In this document: piece after piece, positions 6,612-16,164 of the stretch
How positions within the stretch are numbered: position 1 is the first letter of the stretch
Layout: each line of letters starts with the position of its first letter
Assembly: GCA_009841335.1 (NCBI GenBank)
Contig: VXLY01000022.1
Location: 1-49,695 of the forward strand
Source of the DNA: Rhodothermaceae bacterium
GTDB taxonomy: Bacteria > Bacteroidota > Rhodothermia > Rhodothermales > Bin80
Direction: 5' to 3'
DNA length: 49,695 bases
The notes under the pieces: model-generated
The model's input: the letters and a program-made list of their open reading frames with translations, nothing else
The model's database searches: none
Told to the model about the DNA's origin: nothing
Made by a program: the position numbers and the translations under genes

Positions 6612-9473
6612 GAGCATTACTGACTCCTCAGCATCACCAAGTTGAAAAGTCAATTTATACTCCCCCGGAACCAGGTAATAGACGCCATTTTCTCCGGGTT
6701 CAATTGTCTCATCATCTTCCCCCATCAACGCATCCGCAGAAGCTTCGTCTGCCGAGAGATCATAGGAGAGGAAGTTCAGACCATGCTCAGCCTCATCTGT
6801 GATCGTGCGAAGACGTTCACCCTCTTCCCCTTCAACCTGTACAGTAATCTGCCCCGCTGATCCGGCCCAGTAGGTGATTATGACCTCCGGCTCATTGTAA
6901 TCTGCCCACCAAACAAATCTACTGCCCCAAAAGGAGCTTCGCGTGATTTCTGGTGGCGTATGAACCGTCAAAGCCTTCGCAATGGTTTCAGGAGTCAGAC
7001 GCTGCAGCGCTGCAATATCTGCACGGTAAATTGATCGACCATGCGTACCTGCCAGCAAGTGCTTTCTGCGTGCCTGGATCTTCAGATCGTGAACCGGCGC
7101 ATGTGGCAGTCCTTTCTGCATGGACATAAAGGACGCCCCGTCATCTATGGATACGTACAAGCCATTATCCGTGCCCAGAAAGAGCAGGTCTGGATTTTCC
7201 GGATCTTCGAGAATAACATTTACTGGCTCCATGGGCAATCCTGCGTGTATCGCCTCCCATGTCTGCCCATAATCGTCCGAGCGATAGACATACGGCGCAA
7301 AATGATCCCACCGGTATCCGTTGAGCGTCACATACACACGCCCCAACTCATGATTGGAGGCTTCCACACGACTTACCCACAGCTCCCCCCAATCTTCCCC
7401 CGTGATATTCTCCCATGTATAGCCCCCATCTCTTGATACATGTACAAGGCCGTCATCTGAACCAACATACAGCAGTCCAAATCGCAGCGGCGACTCATCA
7501 ATGGTAGTCAATGTACCATACGGTACATCACCCCTCCGCCCCCCACGCGTTAAATCGCTCGAAAGGGTTTCCCAGTCATCCCCCCGGTTAAAAGAGCGAT
7601 GAAGCTTGTTGGATCCATAATAAAGAACATCCTGGTTATGCCTGGACAAATGAATGGGGGTCTGCCAATTGAAACGCAGTGGGCGTTCACCCAGCGTGTG
7701 GCGTGGACGAATTGAACTTCGGCTTCCTGTGGAAGTCTCTATGCGCTGATAGAATCCAAACTGCGAGCCTGTATATATTATATCGTTCGTGCGCGTATCT
7801 ACTTCCACCTGCATGCCATCACCGCCCAGATACCGATCGTACGGATACGCGCCACTCGCATGCCAACCTGTTGACGCCGTGTAATTATGTGGTCCACCCC
7901 ATACGCCGTTATCCTGAAGCCCCCCATAAACATGATAGGGCGTTTGATCGTCCACACCAATGGCATAGAACTGCCCGACGGATGGTGTATTTCCTTTGAA
8001 CCAGGATGTGCCATCATCATACGTGATATTCAGCCCTCCATCATTGCCGTCAATCAGATGACCTGGACGAGACGGATTTACCCATAGTGCCTGGTGGTCT
8101 GCATGTACACTTGGTCCGCCGATGGACTCCCAGGTAGCTCCACCATCGCTAGATGCCAGGAAAGGAACGCCCAATATGTAAATCCGCTCAACATCATGTG
8201 GAGCAACGCGGATTTCTCCGAAGTAGTATCCATACGAATTGTACATCCTATCCAGGTAATTCTCATGTGTTCGTGTCCACGACGCACCCCCGTCATCTGA
8301 TCGATAGACTTCCGCTCCTATAACGGGCGTATCAAACAGCTCCCGGTTAGCATCCTCCACATACCATACCAAATGCACTGGCTCGAGTGTACCTTCTTCA
8401 ACCATGCCCCGAATTACTTCCGCACTGTATTGTGGTCCAAAGTTATTGTCCTCCAGGTACTCTGCTATGGTTTCATCATCCAGCGCCAGAAACTCATCCA
8501 CGCTCATGGTGCGAAGCGCCTCGCGCGTGAGCGCCGGGGTTTCTTCTTCATCTTCTGCGGGGCGTCGAGCCTGATTATCTACAAGGGCATATAGTATTTC
8601 TGGGTTTCCCGGAAAAATATCCAAACCAATACGCCCAACTGTATCCCCACTTGGCAGTCCTTCCGCCGATAGCCGATCCCAGGAATCGCCTCCGTCAGTT
8701 GATTTCCAGATGCCCGATCCGCTTCCACCCTCGACAAAATTCCATGCCCGCCGCTCCCTATGCCAACCAGCTGCATACAGTATGTCTGGATTAGTCGGAT
8801 CAATGACTAGGTCAATCACACCGGCTTTATCCGAGATATAAAGTGTTTTGGTCCAAGTTTCTCCACCATCACTGCTCTTGTAAACGCCTCTGTGCGGGTT
8901 CGGTGAATAGAGCGCACCCACCGCGGCAACCCAAAGCGTTTGTGGGTCGGTCGGATGTAAGATAATCCGCCCAATCCTGTGTGTATCACTTAGGCCCATG
9001 TGCTCCCAGGATTCGCCGCGATCCCGGGATCTGTAGACTCCGGTACCGGCATAAGACGATCGGCTGGAGTTGTTTTCTCCAGTACCTACCCAAATGACCT
9101 CGTCGCGTGCCCAATCAACAGCAATGTCCCCCAATGTCATAGATGCCTCCTGGTCAAAAAGGGGCTCAAAAGAAATCCCATTTGTTTCGCTGCGCCATAG
9201 TCCCCCAGAGGCATAAGCGACGTACATGTGCACGGGATCAAGGGGATTGGCATCAATGTCCACGATGCGCCCGCTCATTACTGTCGGCCCAACGTTATCA
9301 AACCCAACGTTAGAGACCAGTGATTGTCGCGCCTCCTGGATGCGAAGAGAAAAACTGTTCAGTCGTTCGGCAGCAGGCGTCGGAGCCATTGCCGATGGCA
9401 TCTCCGGCACCTGGGCGAGTGATACCTGGGATAGGAAAATCAGAATAAAAAGAGCAGACAGCAAGAACCGCAT
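6576..9473 (-). CDS. Large secreted BNR/Asp-box (Vps10-like) propeller protein
   Basis: This 965-residue exported protein starts MRFLLSALFILIFLSQ with cleavage after SLAQ. Longer starts up to 9602 add a sequence without signal-peptide character. It carries many Asp-box repeats (SRDRGESW, SSDGGETW, STDGGDSW, SDDGGASW, SSDGGATW, SRDGGYTW, SDDYGQTW, SIDDGASF). These form two tandem beta-propellers like those of sortilin/Vps10 and GH74-like proteins, often annotated as glycosyl hydrolase. I cannot see evidence of catalysis. An acidic insert (about 300-370) separates blades, and the C-terminal 120 residues look like a beta-sandwich. The stop overlaps the convergent M23 gene. Confidence 0.85.
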   Translation of the reverse strand: MRFLLSALFILIFLSQVSLAQVPEMPSAMAPTPAAERLNSFSLRIQEARQSLVSNVGFDNVGPTVMSGRIVDIDANPLDPVHMYVAYASGGLWRSETNGISFEPLFDQEASMTLGDIAVDWARDEVIWVGTGENNSSRSSYAGTGVYRSRDRGESWEHMGLSDTHRIGRIILHPTDPQTLWVAAVGALYSPNPHRGVYKSSDGGETWTKTLYISDKAGVIDLVIDPTNPDILYAAGWHRERRAWNFVEGGSGSGIWKSTDGGDSWDRLSAEGLPSGDTVGRIGLDIFPGNPEILYALVDNQARRPAEDEEETPALTREALRTMSVDEFLALDDETIAEYLEDNNFGPQYSAEVIRGMVEEGTLEPVHLVWYVEDANRELFDTPVIGAEVYRSDDGGASWTRTHENYLDRMYNSYGYYFGEIRVAPHDVERIYILGVPFLASSDGGATWESIGGPSVHADHQALWVNPSRPGHLIDGNDGGLNITYDDGTSWFKGNTPSVGQFYAIGVDDQTPYHVYGGLQDNGVWGGPHNYTASTGWHASGAYPYDRYLGGDGMQVEVDTRTNDIIYTGSQFGFYQRIETSTGSRSSIRPRHTLGERPLRFNWQTPIHLSRHNQDVLYYGSNKLHRSFNRGDDWETLSSDLTRGGRRGDVPYGTLTTIDESPLRFGLLYVGSDDGLVHVSRDGGYTWENITGEDWGELWVSRVEASNHELGRVYVTLNGYRWDHFAPYVYRSDDYGQTWEAIHAGLPMEPVNVILEDPENPDLLFLGTDNGLYVSIDDGASFMSMQKGLPHAPVHDLKIQARRKHLLAGTHGRSIYRADIAALQRLTPETIAKALTVHTPPEITRSSFWGSRFVWWADYNEPEVIITYWAGSAGQITVQVEGEEGERLRTITDEAEHGLNFLSYDLSADEASADALMGEDDETIEPGENGVYYLVPGEYKLTFQLGDAEESVMLSVTRPRNRFGG

Positions 9474-9654
9474 AGGACAGCCGATTGAGTGAACCCCTAA
9501 GTTACAATCAATGGCCCGAACGATCTGCTTCTTTCCGGTTGATGCCTTCCGAGAAGTTGAATATCGGCTGAGTTCTGGACATACGCCACCACAAGCGCAC
9601 ACGAATTAAGACATGACGCTCCCAAATCAGCAGCTAGTGACCAGGATATGTCGA

Positions 9655-10383
9655 TTAATCGTCTGCTTCTGCCAGACGCTCGAGCCGTCGGAATGAAATT
9701 CTGTCACGGGCCTCTTCGCAAACCGACATAGAGGCACCGTCTCCCGAGATCGCAACAAGGAATCGATCTGCCACCCATGAATGTAGCTCACAGGATTCGT
9801 GCCCCTGATCGCGATGATATTTCTCATAGCTTGGGTACTCCCCCCTGCGACTATGAAAAATACTCGTACGCTCAAAGCCGCGATCACTTTCTCTATCAAT
9901 CTCTTCACCTATCCAGTCAGCCATGGCATGGGCCGCGATCCCACTCAGGAATGCCAGATCAGCAATCACAATCGTTACTTCTTGCTCTTCATCCTCGTAT
10001 TGTCCACTCACACTTGAGAGTCCAGTACCAAAGTCGATTGTCTGCCCCTCCGTTAAGTTCAAGGGAACCCCGTCAAGTCTGTTGGGCAGTAATTCCTCCA
10101 GTTCCCTCCAATTTATCGGTGAACGCCTTGCTCCTTCTTCCAATTCACCGATCAATAGATTACCCTGCGCCATCAACGCATCTTCATCTCCAAACGACAA
10201 ATCTTCATTCCTATCGTCATCTTCCGAATACATTGGCGCGTCATTCTCATCTACTGCATCTTGTGCATCTTCAGATACCGAATCTTCCTCCTCAAGTGTG
10301 ACTTGACAACCTGTGGACAGAAAAAAGAAAACGATTGCAGCTAACACCTTTGGCCGCGCTGGATTGGTTAAGTGATTTTTCAT
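9655..10383 (-). CDS. Acidic hypothetical lipoprotein
   Basis: This encodes 242 residues with a lipoprotein signal (AAIVFFFLSTGC; lipobox LSTGC, Cys at about 26). A very acidic linker (EEEDSVSEDAQDAVDENDAP...) and a globular C-terminal region with FLSGIAAHAMADWIGEEID follow. I do not recognise the family. It is probably anchored in a membrane facing the periplasm. It stands between the large propeller gene and tmk, all on the minus strand, with 181 bases to the former. Confidence 0.6.
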   Translation of the reverse strand: MKNHLTNPARPKVLAAIVFFFLSTGCQVTLEEEDSVSEDAQDAVDENDAPMYSEDDDRNEDLSFGDEDALMAQGNLLIGELEEGARRSPINWRELEELLPNRLDGVPLNLTEGQTIDFGTGLSSVSGQYEDEEQEVTIVIADLAFLSGIAAHAMADWIGEEIDRESDRGFERTSIFHSRRGEYPSYEKYHRDQGHESCELHSWVADRFLVAISGDGASMSVCEEARDRISFRRLERLAEADD

Positions 10384-10446
10384 TGTCCCTTCCGTTGGTG
10401 AAGACCGTCTGCCTGCTACTCCTTACGATATTTTTTTTCGCAGGAT

Positions 10447-11178
10447 TCACTGAGGCCCCTTGAGCTTCTCTTCAACTGCACTCCATACCTCCCGAGCAAT
10501 GTCTTCCCTACTCCGCAGCCCACCGTCTTTTTTCTGACAGTTAATCATTTCATGCGGGTACATATCATTAGACCAGACTAGCTGGTAATACATTTGATGG
10601 ACCGCATGGAGATATTCTGTGTTTTCCTCATGGATGTCATATCTCTCAGGAGGTATGCCAAATCGCTCTGCCATCTCCGTGAGGATTCTATCCTCTTTTG
10701 TATATGCACGAGTTCCCCTTCCTATAATCAGACGTTCTGAAAATGCAACGGGCATGTCCAGGAACAATGTGAGGTCGGGCCTTGGTAGCCCGTATATCTC
10801 GTATTCAAGTTTCAGCAAAAGATCAACGAATCTTGTACGGTCACCGTTAGCAACACGTGCACCCTGGTAGGCTAAATTCGACGCGACATATCGGTCCATG
10901 ATAACGAGATCATGCCCATTCAATGAATGCATGATCTGGTTTTTGCTTTCAAAACGATCCAGTGCAAACAGCGTCCCAGCGAAGAGCGGATGCACTTCGC
11001 TAAGCTCTCCAAGTTTACCCTTCAGGTATTCCGCTATCCACTTTGAGCTTTTAGTTATCTGGTACTGCGGAAACGATAGCAGAGCAGTAGTATACCCCAC
11101 TTCGCTAGCACGCTCCAGGAGCATTTGCGCCTGCGTTCCTTTCCCTGAACCGTCAATCCCTTCAATTGCCACTAACAT
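10447..11178 (-). CDS. tmk: Thymidylate kinase
   Basis: This enzyme phosphorylates dTMP to dTDP with ATP. The P-loop EGIDGSGKGTQ lies at residues 6-16. The DRY motif is IMDRYVASNLAYQGAR, and the nucleoside-binding and LID segments (RPDLTLFLDMP, RGTRAYTKEDR) follow. From ATG 11178 the protein is 243 residues and begins directly with the kinase fold. Reading upstream to 11265 adds 29 residues with no family counterpart, so 11178 was chosen. The P-loop has GKGT rather than the commoner GKST. Confidence 0.88.
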   Translation of the reverse strand: MLVAIEGIDGSGKGTQAQMLLERASEVGYTTALLSFPQYQITKSSKWIAEYLKGKLGELSEVHPLFAGTLFALDRFESKNQIMHSLNGHDLVIMDRYVASNLAYQGARVANGDRTRFVDLLLKLEYEIYGLPRPDLTLFLDMPVAFSERLIIGRGTRAYTKEDRILTEMAERFGIPPERYDIHEENTEYLHAVHQMYYQLVWSNDMYPHEMINCQKKDGGLRSREDIAREVWSAVEEKLKGPQ

Positions 11179-11516
11179 TCCCGTTGCCGAATTTTGAGAC
11201 GAATCAAGCTTGCCACTCGTGGCACGAAAAACCCAAGACAACACGTCCGATACGCCAGCAATCAAATTCAGGTCTGCTTAGCCGACACGTACCCGTGCAT
11301 TCACATGCAATATAACTTACTTGCTGCATGTCTTGCCGACATCAGTGAGAATTCTCCCTGATCTGGATCGGGTACCTGAGGAATCCAATGCATCTTGTGT
11401 CGGGTACGAGGAATACTCATCGGTAATTACTTGTTTAGACGATGGCAAAAATAATAGATTACGGAATACTGGAATTCCTGGAATGTTCGTGCGTTACACT
11501 GATCACCCGTTGAGTC
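11179..11516. other. Divergent intergenic region tmk / TonB receptor
   Basis: This region should hold promoters for the minus-strand tmk and the plus-strand receptor gene. I looked for a cobalamin-riboswitch box and a Fur-like palindrome and saw neither with confidence. No gene is supported. Confidence 0.4.
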
Positions 11517-13514
11517 ATGAATAATCGTTCGATTTTTCTTATTTGTGGCCTTGCACTTCTGGCTCACATCGCTATGGCACAGGATACGTCAGTGGTTTCT
11601 CTGCCAACCATGACGATCCAGTCCACACGACAACTAGAGACCGAAGCCACCGCTGCCCGCAGCCTGTATATTCGGCAACACGAGGTAATCGCCTCTGAAC
11701 CTGGTCTCTCGCTACAACGTGTACTTCGGGGGTTACCCGGACTTCAGATCAGTGAGCGCGGCCACTTTGCCCTTGGTGAGCGCATCCTTGTTCGGGGAAT
11801 GGGCTATCGCGCGGCATTTGGCGTCCGTGGCCTGCAAGCTTTCCTAGACGGAATCCCGCTGACGATGCCGGACGGGCAAAGTATGCTAGATGTAGTTGAT
11901 CCGGCATTCATTGGACGCTCGGAATTACTCCGGGGGCCAAGTTCGCTTTTTTGGGGAAATGCCAGTGGAGGAGTTCTGCACCTTGGTAGCCTGGAAGATT
12001 CTACCCTTATGCGAATCCGGTACGTCGGAGGAGGATACGGTCTGAGCCAAGCACTGGCAAGCACGGGTTTTCAGCGTGGAGCGCATAAAGTTCGGGCTTA
12101 TGCTTCCCGCGTGAGCAAACGAGGACATCGGGCACACAGTAATGGCAGCTTCATCCGTGCAGGTGTCAGCGCACGGACCGTGCCAAGCTCCAATACTGCA
12201 CTACTGTTCACGCTGAATACGGCTTTCCAGGACGTCCTGTCCCCTGGATCCCTCACACTTGAACAACTATCCCTGGACCCCAATCAGGCAGATTCCAGGT
12301 ATGTCAACCTGTCGGCTGGAAAAGCCAGTGCTCACTTGCAAGGTGGACTGACCCTTCATACACAGACCCGCCTGGGTCTTTTGACTGCCACGGCCTACGG
12401 GATTAGTAGATCTCTTGACAACCCCTTAACTTTTGCCTGGATTGAGCTGGATCGCTTAGCCGGCGGCGTGTATACTCAGCTTCAGGCCGATATGGGAGCG
12501 GTCGACTTCGCCGTGGGGCTTGACCTGCGCCAAATGAGAGATGATCGTTTCCGGTTCAACAACGCTGCTGGTAGTAAAGGAACGAGAGTACTCCTAGATC
12601 AGCAAGAACGAGTGGGTAGCATTGCTGTATTCGCGGGTGTGAATGCTCAACTCTCATCGCGCTTTGGGCTATCTATCGGAGCACGACTTGATCGGTTGCA
12701 ATTCGAAATGACCGATAACCTTTTGTCTAATGGCGATCAGAGTGGCGGGCGGGACTTTGTCGCGCTGAGCCCATCACTGGGAGCCTTCTATCATACCAAC
12801 ACACTGACCTGGTATACGAATGTCGGCACTGCTTTCGAGACGCCAACTACGACTGAGCTGATCAACAGTCCCTCCGGTGAGGGTGGGTTTAACTCAGATC
12901 TTGGCCCACAGCAAACCCGCGGTGTAGAGGCTGGTGTACGCGGTCAACTTGACCGCATGCGCCTCGGGTTGGACCTTGCCGTTTTCTCTCTACATATCCG
13001 GGACAGGCTTATTCCGCAGCAGGGAGAGGACGGACGCACATGGTATAATAACGGAGGAAAAAACCGCCATAATGGTATTGAGCTCGCGGTGGATTGGCCC
13101 ACAGGTTCGTTAATCGGCATTAGAATTGCCTACAACTATGGATCATTTCTCTTTCTGAATGAGCCCGGCGACGGTCTACGTATCCCGGGAGTACCTGCGC
13201 ACCAACTCCACCTAACGTTTCACGGTGCAGCCCGTAGTGGGTGGCAAGCCCAAATTGTTCTTGAGTCCGCGTCCGGAATGTTGGCCAATAATACAAACTC
13301 TGTTCAGTCAGAAGGATTTACAGTATTGGATATTTATCTGGCGCGATCGAAATGGCATCTCCGCAGATTCTCCCTACATCCCTTTGCACGTTTTCAGAAT
13401 ATTCTTGACAGCCAATATGTTCGTTCATTGGTAGTAAATGCGTTCGGAGGGCGATACTTCGAACCAGCTGAAGGACGTTCAATACAGGCCGGTATTGGAA
13501 TCAGCCTGCGTTAA
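11517..13514 (+). CDS. TonB-dependent outer-membrane receptor
   Basis: This is an active-transport porin of 665 residues with a signal peptide (FLICGLALLAHIAMAQ). The plug domain (about 45-165) shows LSLQRVLRGLPGLQI, ILVRGMGYRAAFGVRGLQAFLDGIPL and RSELLRGPSSLFWGNASGGVL. A 22-strand-type barrel ends in SIQAGIGISLR. It lacks the carboxypeptidase-regulatory domain of SusC, so it resembles siderophore/heme/B12-type receptors. The substrate is unknown; the B12-type genes 6 kb away are only a hint. The SAM hydroxide adenosyltransferase gene starts 9 bases after its stop, so they form an operon. Confidence 0.88.
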   Translation: MNNRSIFLICGLALLAHIAMAQDTSVVSLPTMTIQSTRQLETEATAARSLYIRQHEVIASEPGLSLQRVLRGLPGLQISERGHFALGERILVRGMGYRAAFGVRGLQAFLDGIPLTMPDGQSMLDVVDPAFIGRSELLRGPSSLFWGNASGGVLHLGSLEDSTLMRIRYVGGGYGLSQALASTGFQRGAHKVRAYASRVSKRGHRAHSNGSFIRAGVSARTVPSSNTALLFTLNTAFQDVLSPGSLTLEQLSLDPNQADSRYVNLSAGKASAHLQGGLTLHTQTRLGLLTATAYGISRSLDNPLTFAWIELDRLAGGVYTQLQADMGAVDFAVGLDLRQMRDDRFRFNNAAGSKGTRVLLDQQERVGSIAVFAGVNAQLSSRFGLSIGARLDRLQFEMTDNLLSNGDQSGGRDFVALSPSLGAFYHTNTLTWYTNVGTAFETPTTTELINSPSGEGGFNSDLGPQQTRGVEAGVRGQLDRMRLGLDLAVFSLHIRDRLIPQQGEDGRTWYNNGGKNRHNGIELAVDWPTGSLIGIRIAYNYGSFLFLNEPGDGLRIPGVPAHQLHLTFHGAARSGWQAQIVLESASGMLANNTNSVQSEGFTVLDIYLARSKWHLRRFSLHPFARFQNILDSQYVRSLVVNAFGGRYFEPAEGRSIQAGIGISLR

Positions 13515-13523
13515 TGCGGAAAA

Positions 13524-14345
13524 ATGGGAACCTGTAACTCCACAATAACCCTGACCACGGATTTTGGAAACAGAGATGGGTACGTTGGGGCCATGAAGGG
13601 CATAATGCATGGCATTAATCCTGATCTGCTGCTCATTGACATCACCCACGAAGTAAAAGCATTTGATGTCGCAGCGGCTGCATTTGTACTGCGTCAGGTC
13701 ATTCAGTACTACAGTGCAGGAACCGTGCATCTGGTTGTCATTGACCCAGGAGTTGGATCTGCTCGTCGGGCGGTAGCCCTGAGACATAACGAACAGTACT
13801 TCGTGGGACCGGATAACGGCTTGTTCACCCTTCTACTTGAGACTGATACCCCCGATCAAATGGTTGAGCTAAAGGCCCCCAGCGACTGCGCCGTGTCAGC
13901 TACATTCCACGGAAGAGATCTGTTTGCCCCCGCCGCTGCGCGACTGGCGAGCGGAACCCCGATTGAAGAGCTGGGCACGCCCTTTGCAAAATTAAAGCAT
14001 CTGCAATGGGCGCTGCCGATTGACGATGAGGAGGGTATCCGCGGCTGGATCGTGTACATTGATCACTTCGGTAACTGCATTACAAATATTTCTCGTACAC
14101 TATTCGAAAAGCGTCAAATGGGACGCAAAACCAAAGGGTACGCGGGTAGCGGAATTATTCGGGGAATTCACAAGACGTACAACGATGTACCTGTGAGTGA
14201 GCCTTTGATGCTTTTCGGAAGCAGCGACCTGCTCGAGATCGCCGTAAACCAAGGCAACGCAGCAGATCTCCTTCACATTCAAAGGGGAACACCGGTCAAT
14301 ATAGTCTTTGGAGATCTTCCAGACGGCGCGTCTATGCGCAAATAA
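13524..14345 (+). CDS. SAM hydroxide adenosyltransferase (DUF62 family)
   Basis: This family hydrolyses S-adenosylmethionine to adenosine and methionine using an activated water; related enzymes use fluoride or chloride. Visible family motifs are TLTTDFGNRDGYVGAMKG near the N-terminus, VIDPGVGS, VGPDNGLFTLLL, GRDLFAPAAARLASG, and IDHFGNCITNI in the C-terminal domain. At 273 residues it is full length. It begins 9 bases after the TonB receptor stop. Such genes often sit next to transport genes, though the reason is unknown. Confidence 0.9.
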   Translation: MGTCNSTITLTTDFGNRDGYVGAMKGIMHGINPDLLLIDITHEVKAFDVAAAAFVLRQVIQYYSAGTVHLVVIDPGVGSARRAVALRHNEQYFVGPDNGLFTLLLETDTPDQMVELKAPSDCAVSATFHGRDLFAPAAARLASGTPIEELGTPFAKLKHLQWALPIDDEEGIRGWIVYIDHFGNCITNISRTLFEKRQMGRKTKGYAGSGIIRGIHKTYNDVPVSEPLMLFGSSDLLEIAVNQGNAADLLHIQRGTPVNIVFGDLPDGASMRK

Positions 14346-14638
14346 ATACCGCGCTGGAAGTCAACTGCCAGGAATCAGGATACGCCTCAGTCCCAATTAG
14401 AAGCGTGGTCGGTTATTTCCACTTAGGATCTATTGGAAGGACCATATTTATTGCCGTCCCGGGGCACCTTCGAACTGTTGCGAGTCGGTTAAGCACGAAC
14501 TTCAACACACCACGATCCACACGGGGAATGTGCACCCGTTATAAGGGCAACCACACTACCTGCAGACGAAAGGCTACTCAGCCCCTTCTATACAAAAGCG
14601 CTAGGATGCCACAAAGCAGCTGAGCCACTTGAAATGTG

Positions 14639-16036
14639 CTACTTCACTAGTGTCATGAAACCAGACTTCTCATACCTGCGCTCCGACCCTATCGCGATCA
14701 CCCGATAGATATAGGCCCCCGATGAAAGGTTTACCGCATTCAGTTCAATCGTACGATTAGCACCCGCTTCAAACGCCATCACGGGCAGTTCGACCACTTT
14801 ACGGCCTAGTAAATCCAATACCTGCAGCGTCACCTGCGCCCTCTCAGGAAGATCAAACTGGATCCGTGTTGACGGATTGAACGGGTTCGGATAGTTCCCG
14901 TGAAGCGCGAAATCTTCCGGAATTTCTGTGGCTGCACCCTCTACCGAGGTGACGAGACTCGGAAAAAAAGAACCTGCGAGAATATATTCTCCTTGTATGC
15001 CAGCGGGCATCATAGACACTGCATAAGTCGTCCTGAGAGTTCCATCCTGATCATCGTTTGGATCATCAGGATTATCCCAGTAATAGTCCACAAATCCTCC
15101 CCCGGACTGAGCTTCATCGATGATCCTTCGCACGAAAGTAGTATCACCTCTGGCATCGGGATTGTTGATGACTATCCGACCTTCACGCCATGGGTCCAGT
15201 GCGTGAAAGACTACATATCCGTCAGGAGTAATGCTGTAGAGCAATGTCAGACCGTCTTTGAAAAACCCACCATCACTGACATCCTTTCTGAATTCAATCT
15301 TCCAGTGAAGGACCGCCGAAAATCCCAATGCATTAAATAGCGAATCAGACCACTGCACGGCACCTTCTACAAACTGCTTTAGGGTTTCCCGGTCTACCAC
15401 GTCAGCAGCGGTAACGTCTGGCAATGGAATATCGGGGAGCGGTGTCGCTAAAGCGCTCAAATCCTGATAATATCCACCAACGACAACAAGATCCCTTTGG
15501 ATTGTCGGCGCATAGTAGCGCATGGCATAACTGGGCTTGCAAGTCGCACCAGGAGCATTATCTGAATCGTCATTCGGATCATTCCAACAATACTCCACTC
15601 TTACCGCCTCGTCCGTACCCGCAGCCAACATCTTCATAACTACATAAGTGCCTTCCTCGTCGACAACCGAATCTGCTGGTATACTCTCTACGTGCCGATT
15701 CCCAGGATGGAAGAGGATAGTACCCCGATAGTCTGTGAGGTACATGAGAAAGATATTATCGCCCGATCTATAATCACCGGTGGAATCATAAATTGCGGCT
15801 CGCAGCTTATTTCCTTCCTCGATACTCGTTATTTCTGCAGACACTGCCGTTGCCCAGGTGACAAATGCTTTCAGAGAATCTTCGTTTACCTTTCCGTCGG
15901 CACCTATAACGGCGTCGGCGGTAACTTTCGGCACTTGTGCTTGAAGTGCGGTTGAGTCGGATAATCCCATCCCTGCGCCCAAAAGGAGGATAGAAATCAC
16001 GGTTATCGACAATTTCCTTTTGACCAAATACATCAT
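14639..16036 (-). CDS. Secreted cache-domain protein with T9SS sorting domain
   Basis: This 465-residue protein has a signal peptide (ITVISILLLGAGMGL). Two tandem cache-like sensor repeats lie at about 35-200 and 205-360, each with a 'G-I-L-F-H/VFH' ligand-pocket strand and an acidic WDDPNDDxD-like loop. The C-terminal T9SS sorting domain is at about 385-465 (FALHGNYPNPFNPSTRI... GAYIYRVIA). Cache domains usually sense small molecules when fused to kinases or chemoreceptors; here the domain is instead exported to the cell surface. A histidine kinase gene lies just upstream on the same strand. Two adjacent ATGs (16036, 16033) could start it. The 293 bases between its end and 14345 hold no supportable gene. 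Confidence 0.75.
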   Translation of the reverse strand: MMYLVKRKLSITVISILLLGAGMGLSDSTALQAQVPKVTADAVIGADGKVNEDSLKAFVTWATAVSAEITSIEEGNKLRAAIYDSTGDYRSGDNIFLMYLTDYRGTILFHPGNRHVESIPADSVVDEEGTYVVMKMLAAGTDEAVRVEYCWNDPNDDSDNAPGATCKPSYAMRYYAPTIQRDLVVVGGYYQDLSALATPLPDIPLPDVTAADVVDRETLKQFVEGAVQWSDSLFNALGFSAVLHWKIEFRKDVSDGGFFKDGLTLLYSITPDGYVVFHALDPWREGRIVINNPDARGDTTFVRRIIDEAQSGGGFVDYYWDNPDDPNDDQDGTLRTTYAVSMMPAGIQGEYILAGSFFPSLVTSVEGAATEIPEDFALHGNYPNPFNPSTRIQFDLPERAQVTLQVLDLLGRKVVELPVMAFEAGANRTIELNAVNLSSGAYIYRVIAIGSERRYEKSGFMTLVK

Positions 16037-16164
16037 GCTTGGTTGTTGCGTTTATTACGACACCAATATAATGAAAACACGGGGAACCATTGCAGTTACG
16101 CTCGCTAGGAATGGGTTTGATTATTCATTGCCACCACTTCCGGTTTGAGGGCGTTGCTCCAAGT

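Noticed and set aside
9777..10306. Two long plus-strand frames opposite the acidic lipoprotein gene
   Set aside because: They mirror the repetitive acidic codons of the lipoprotein and read as Ser/His-rich low-complexity sequence.
14900..15340. 146-codon plus-strand frame
   Set aside because: It is antisense to the cache/T9SS gene, which has a signal peptide and clear domains.
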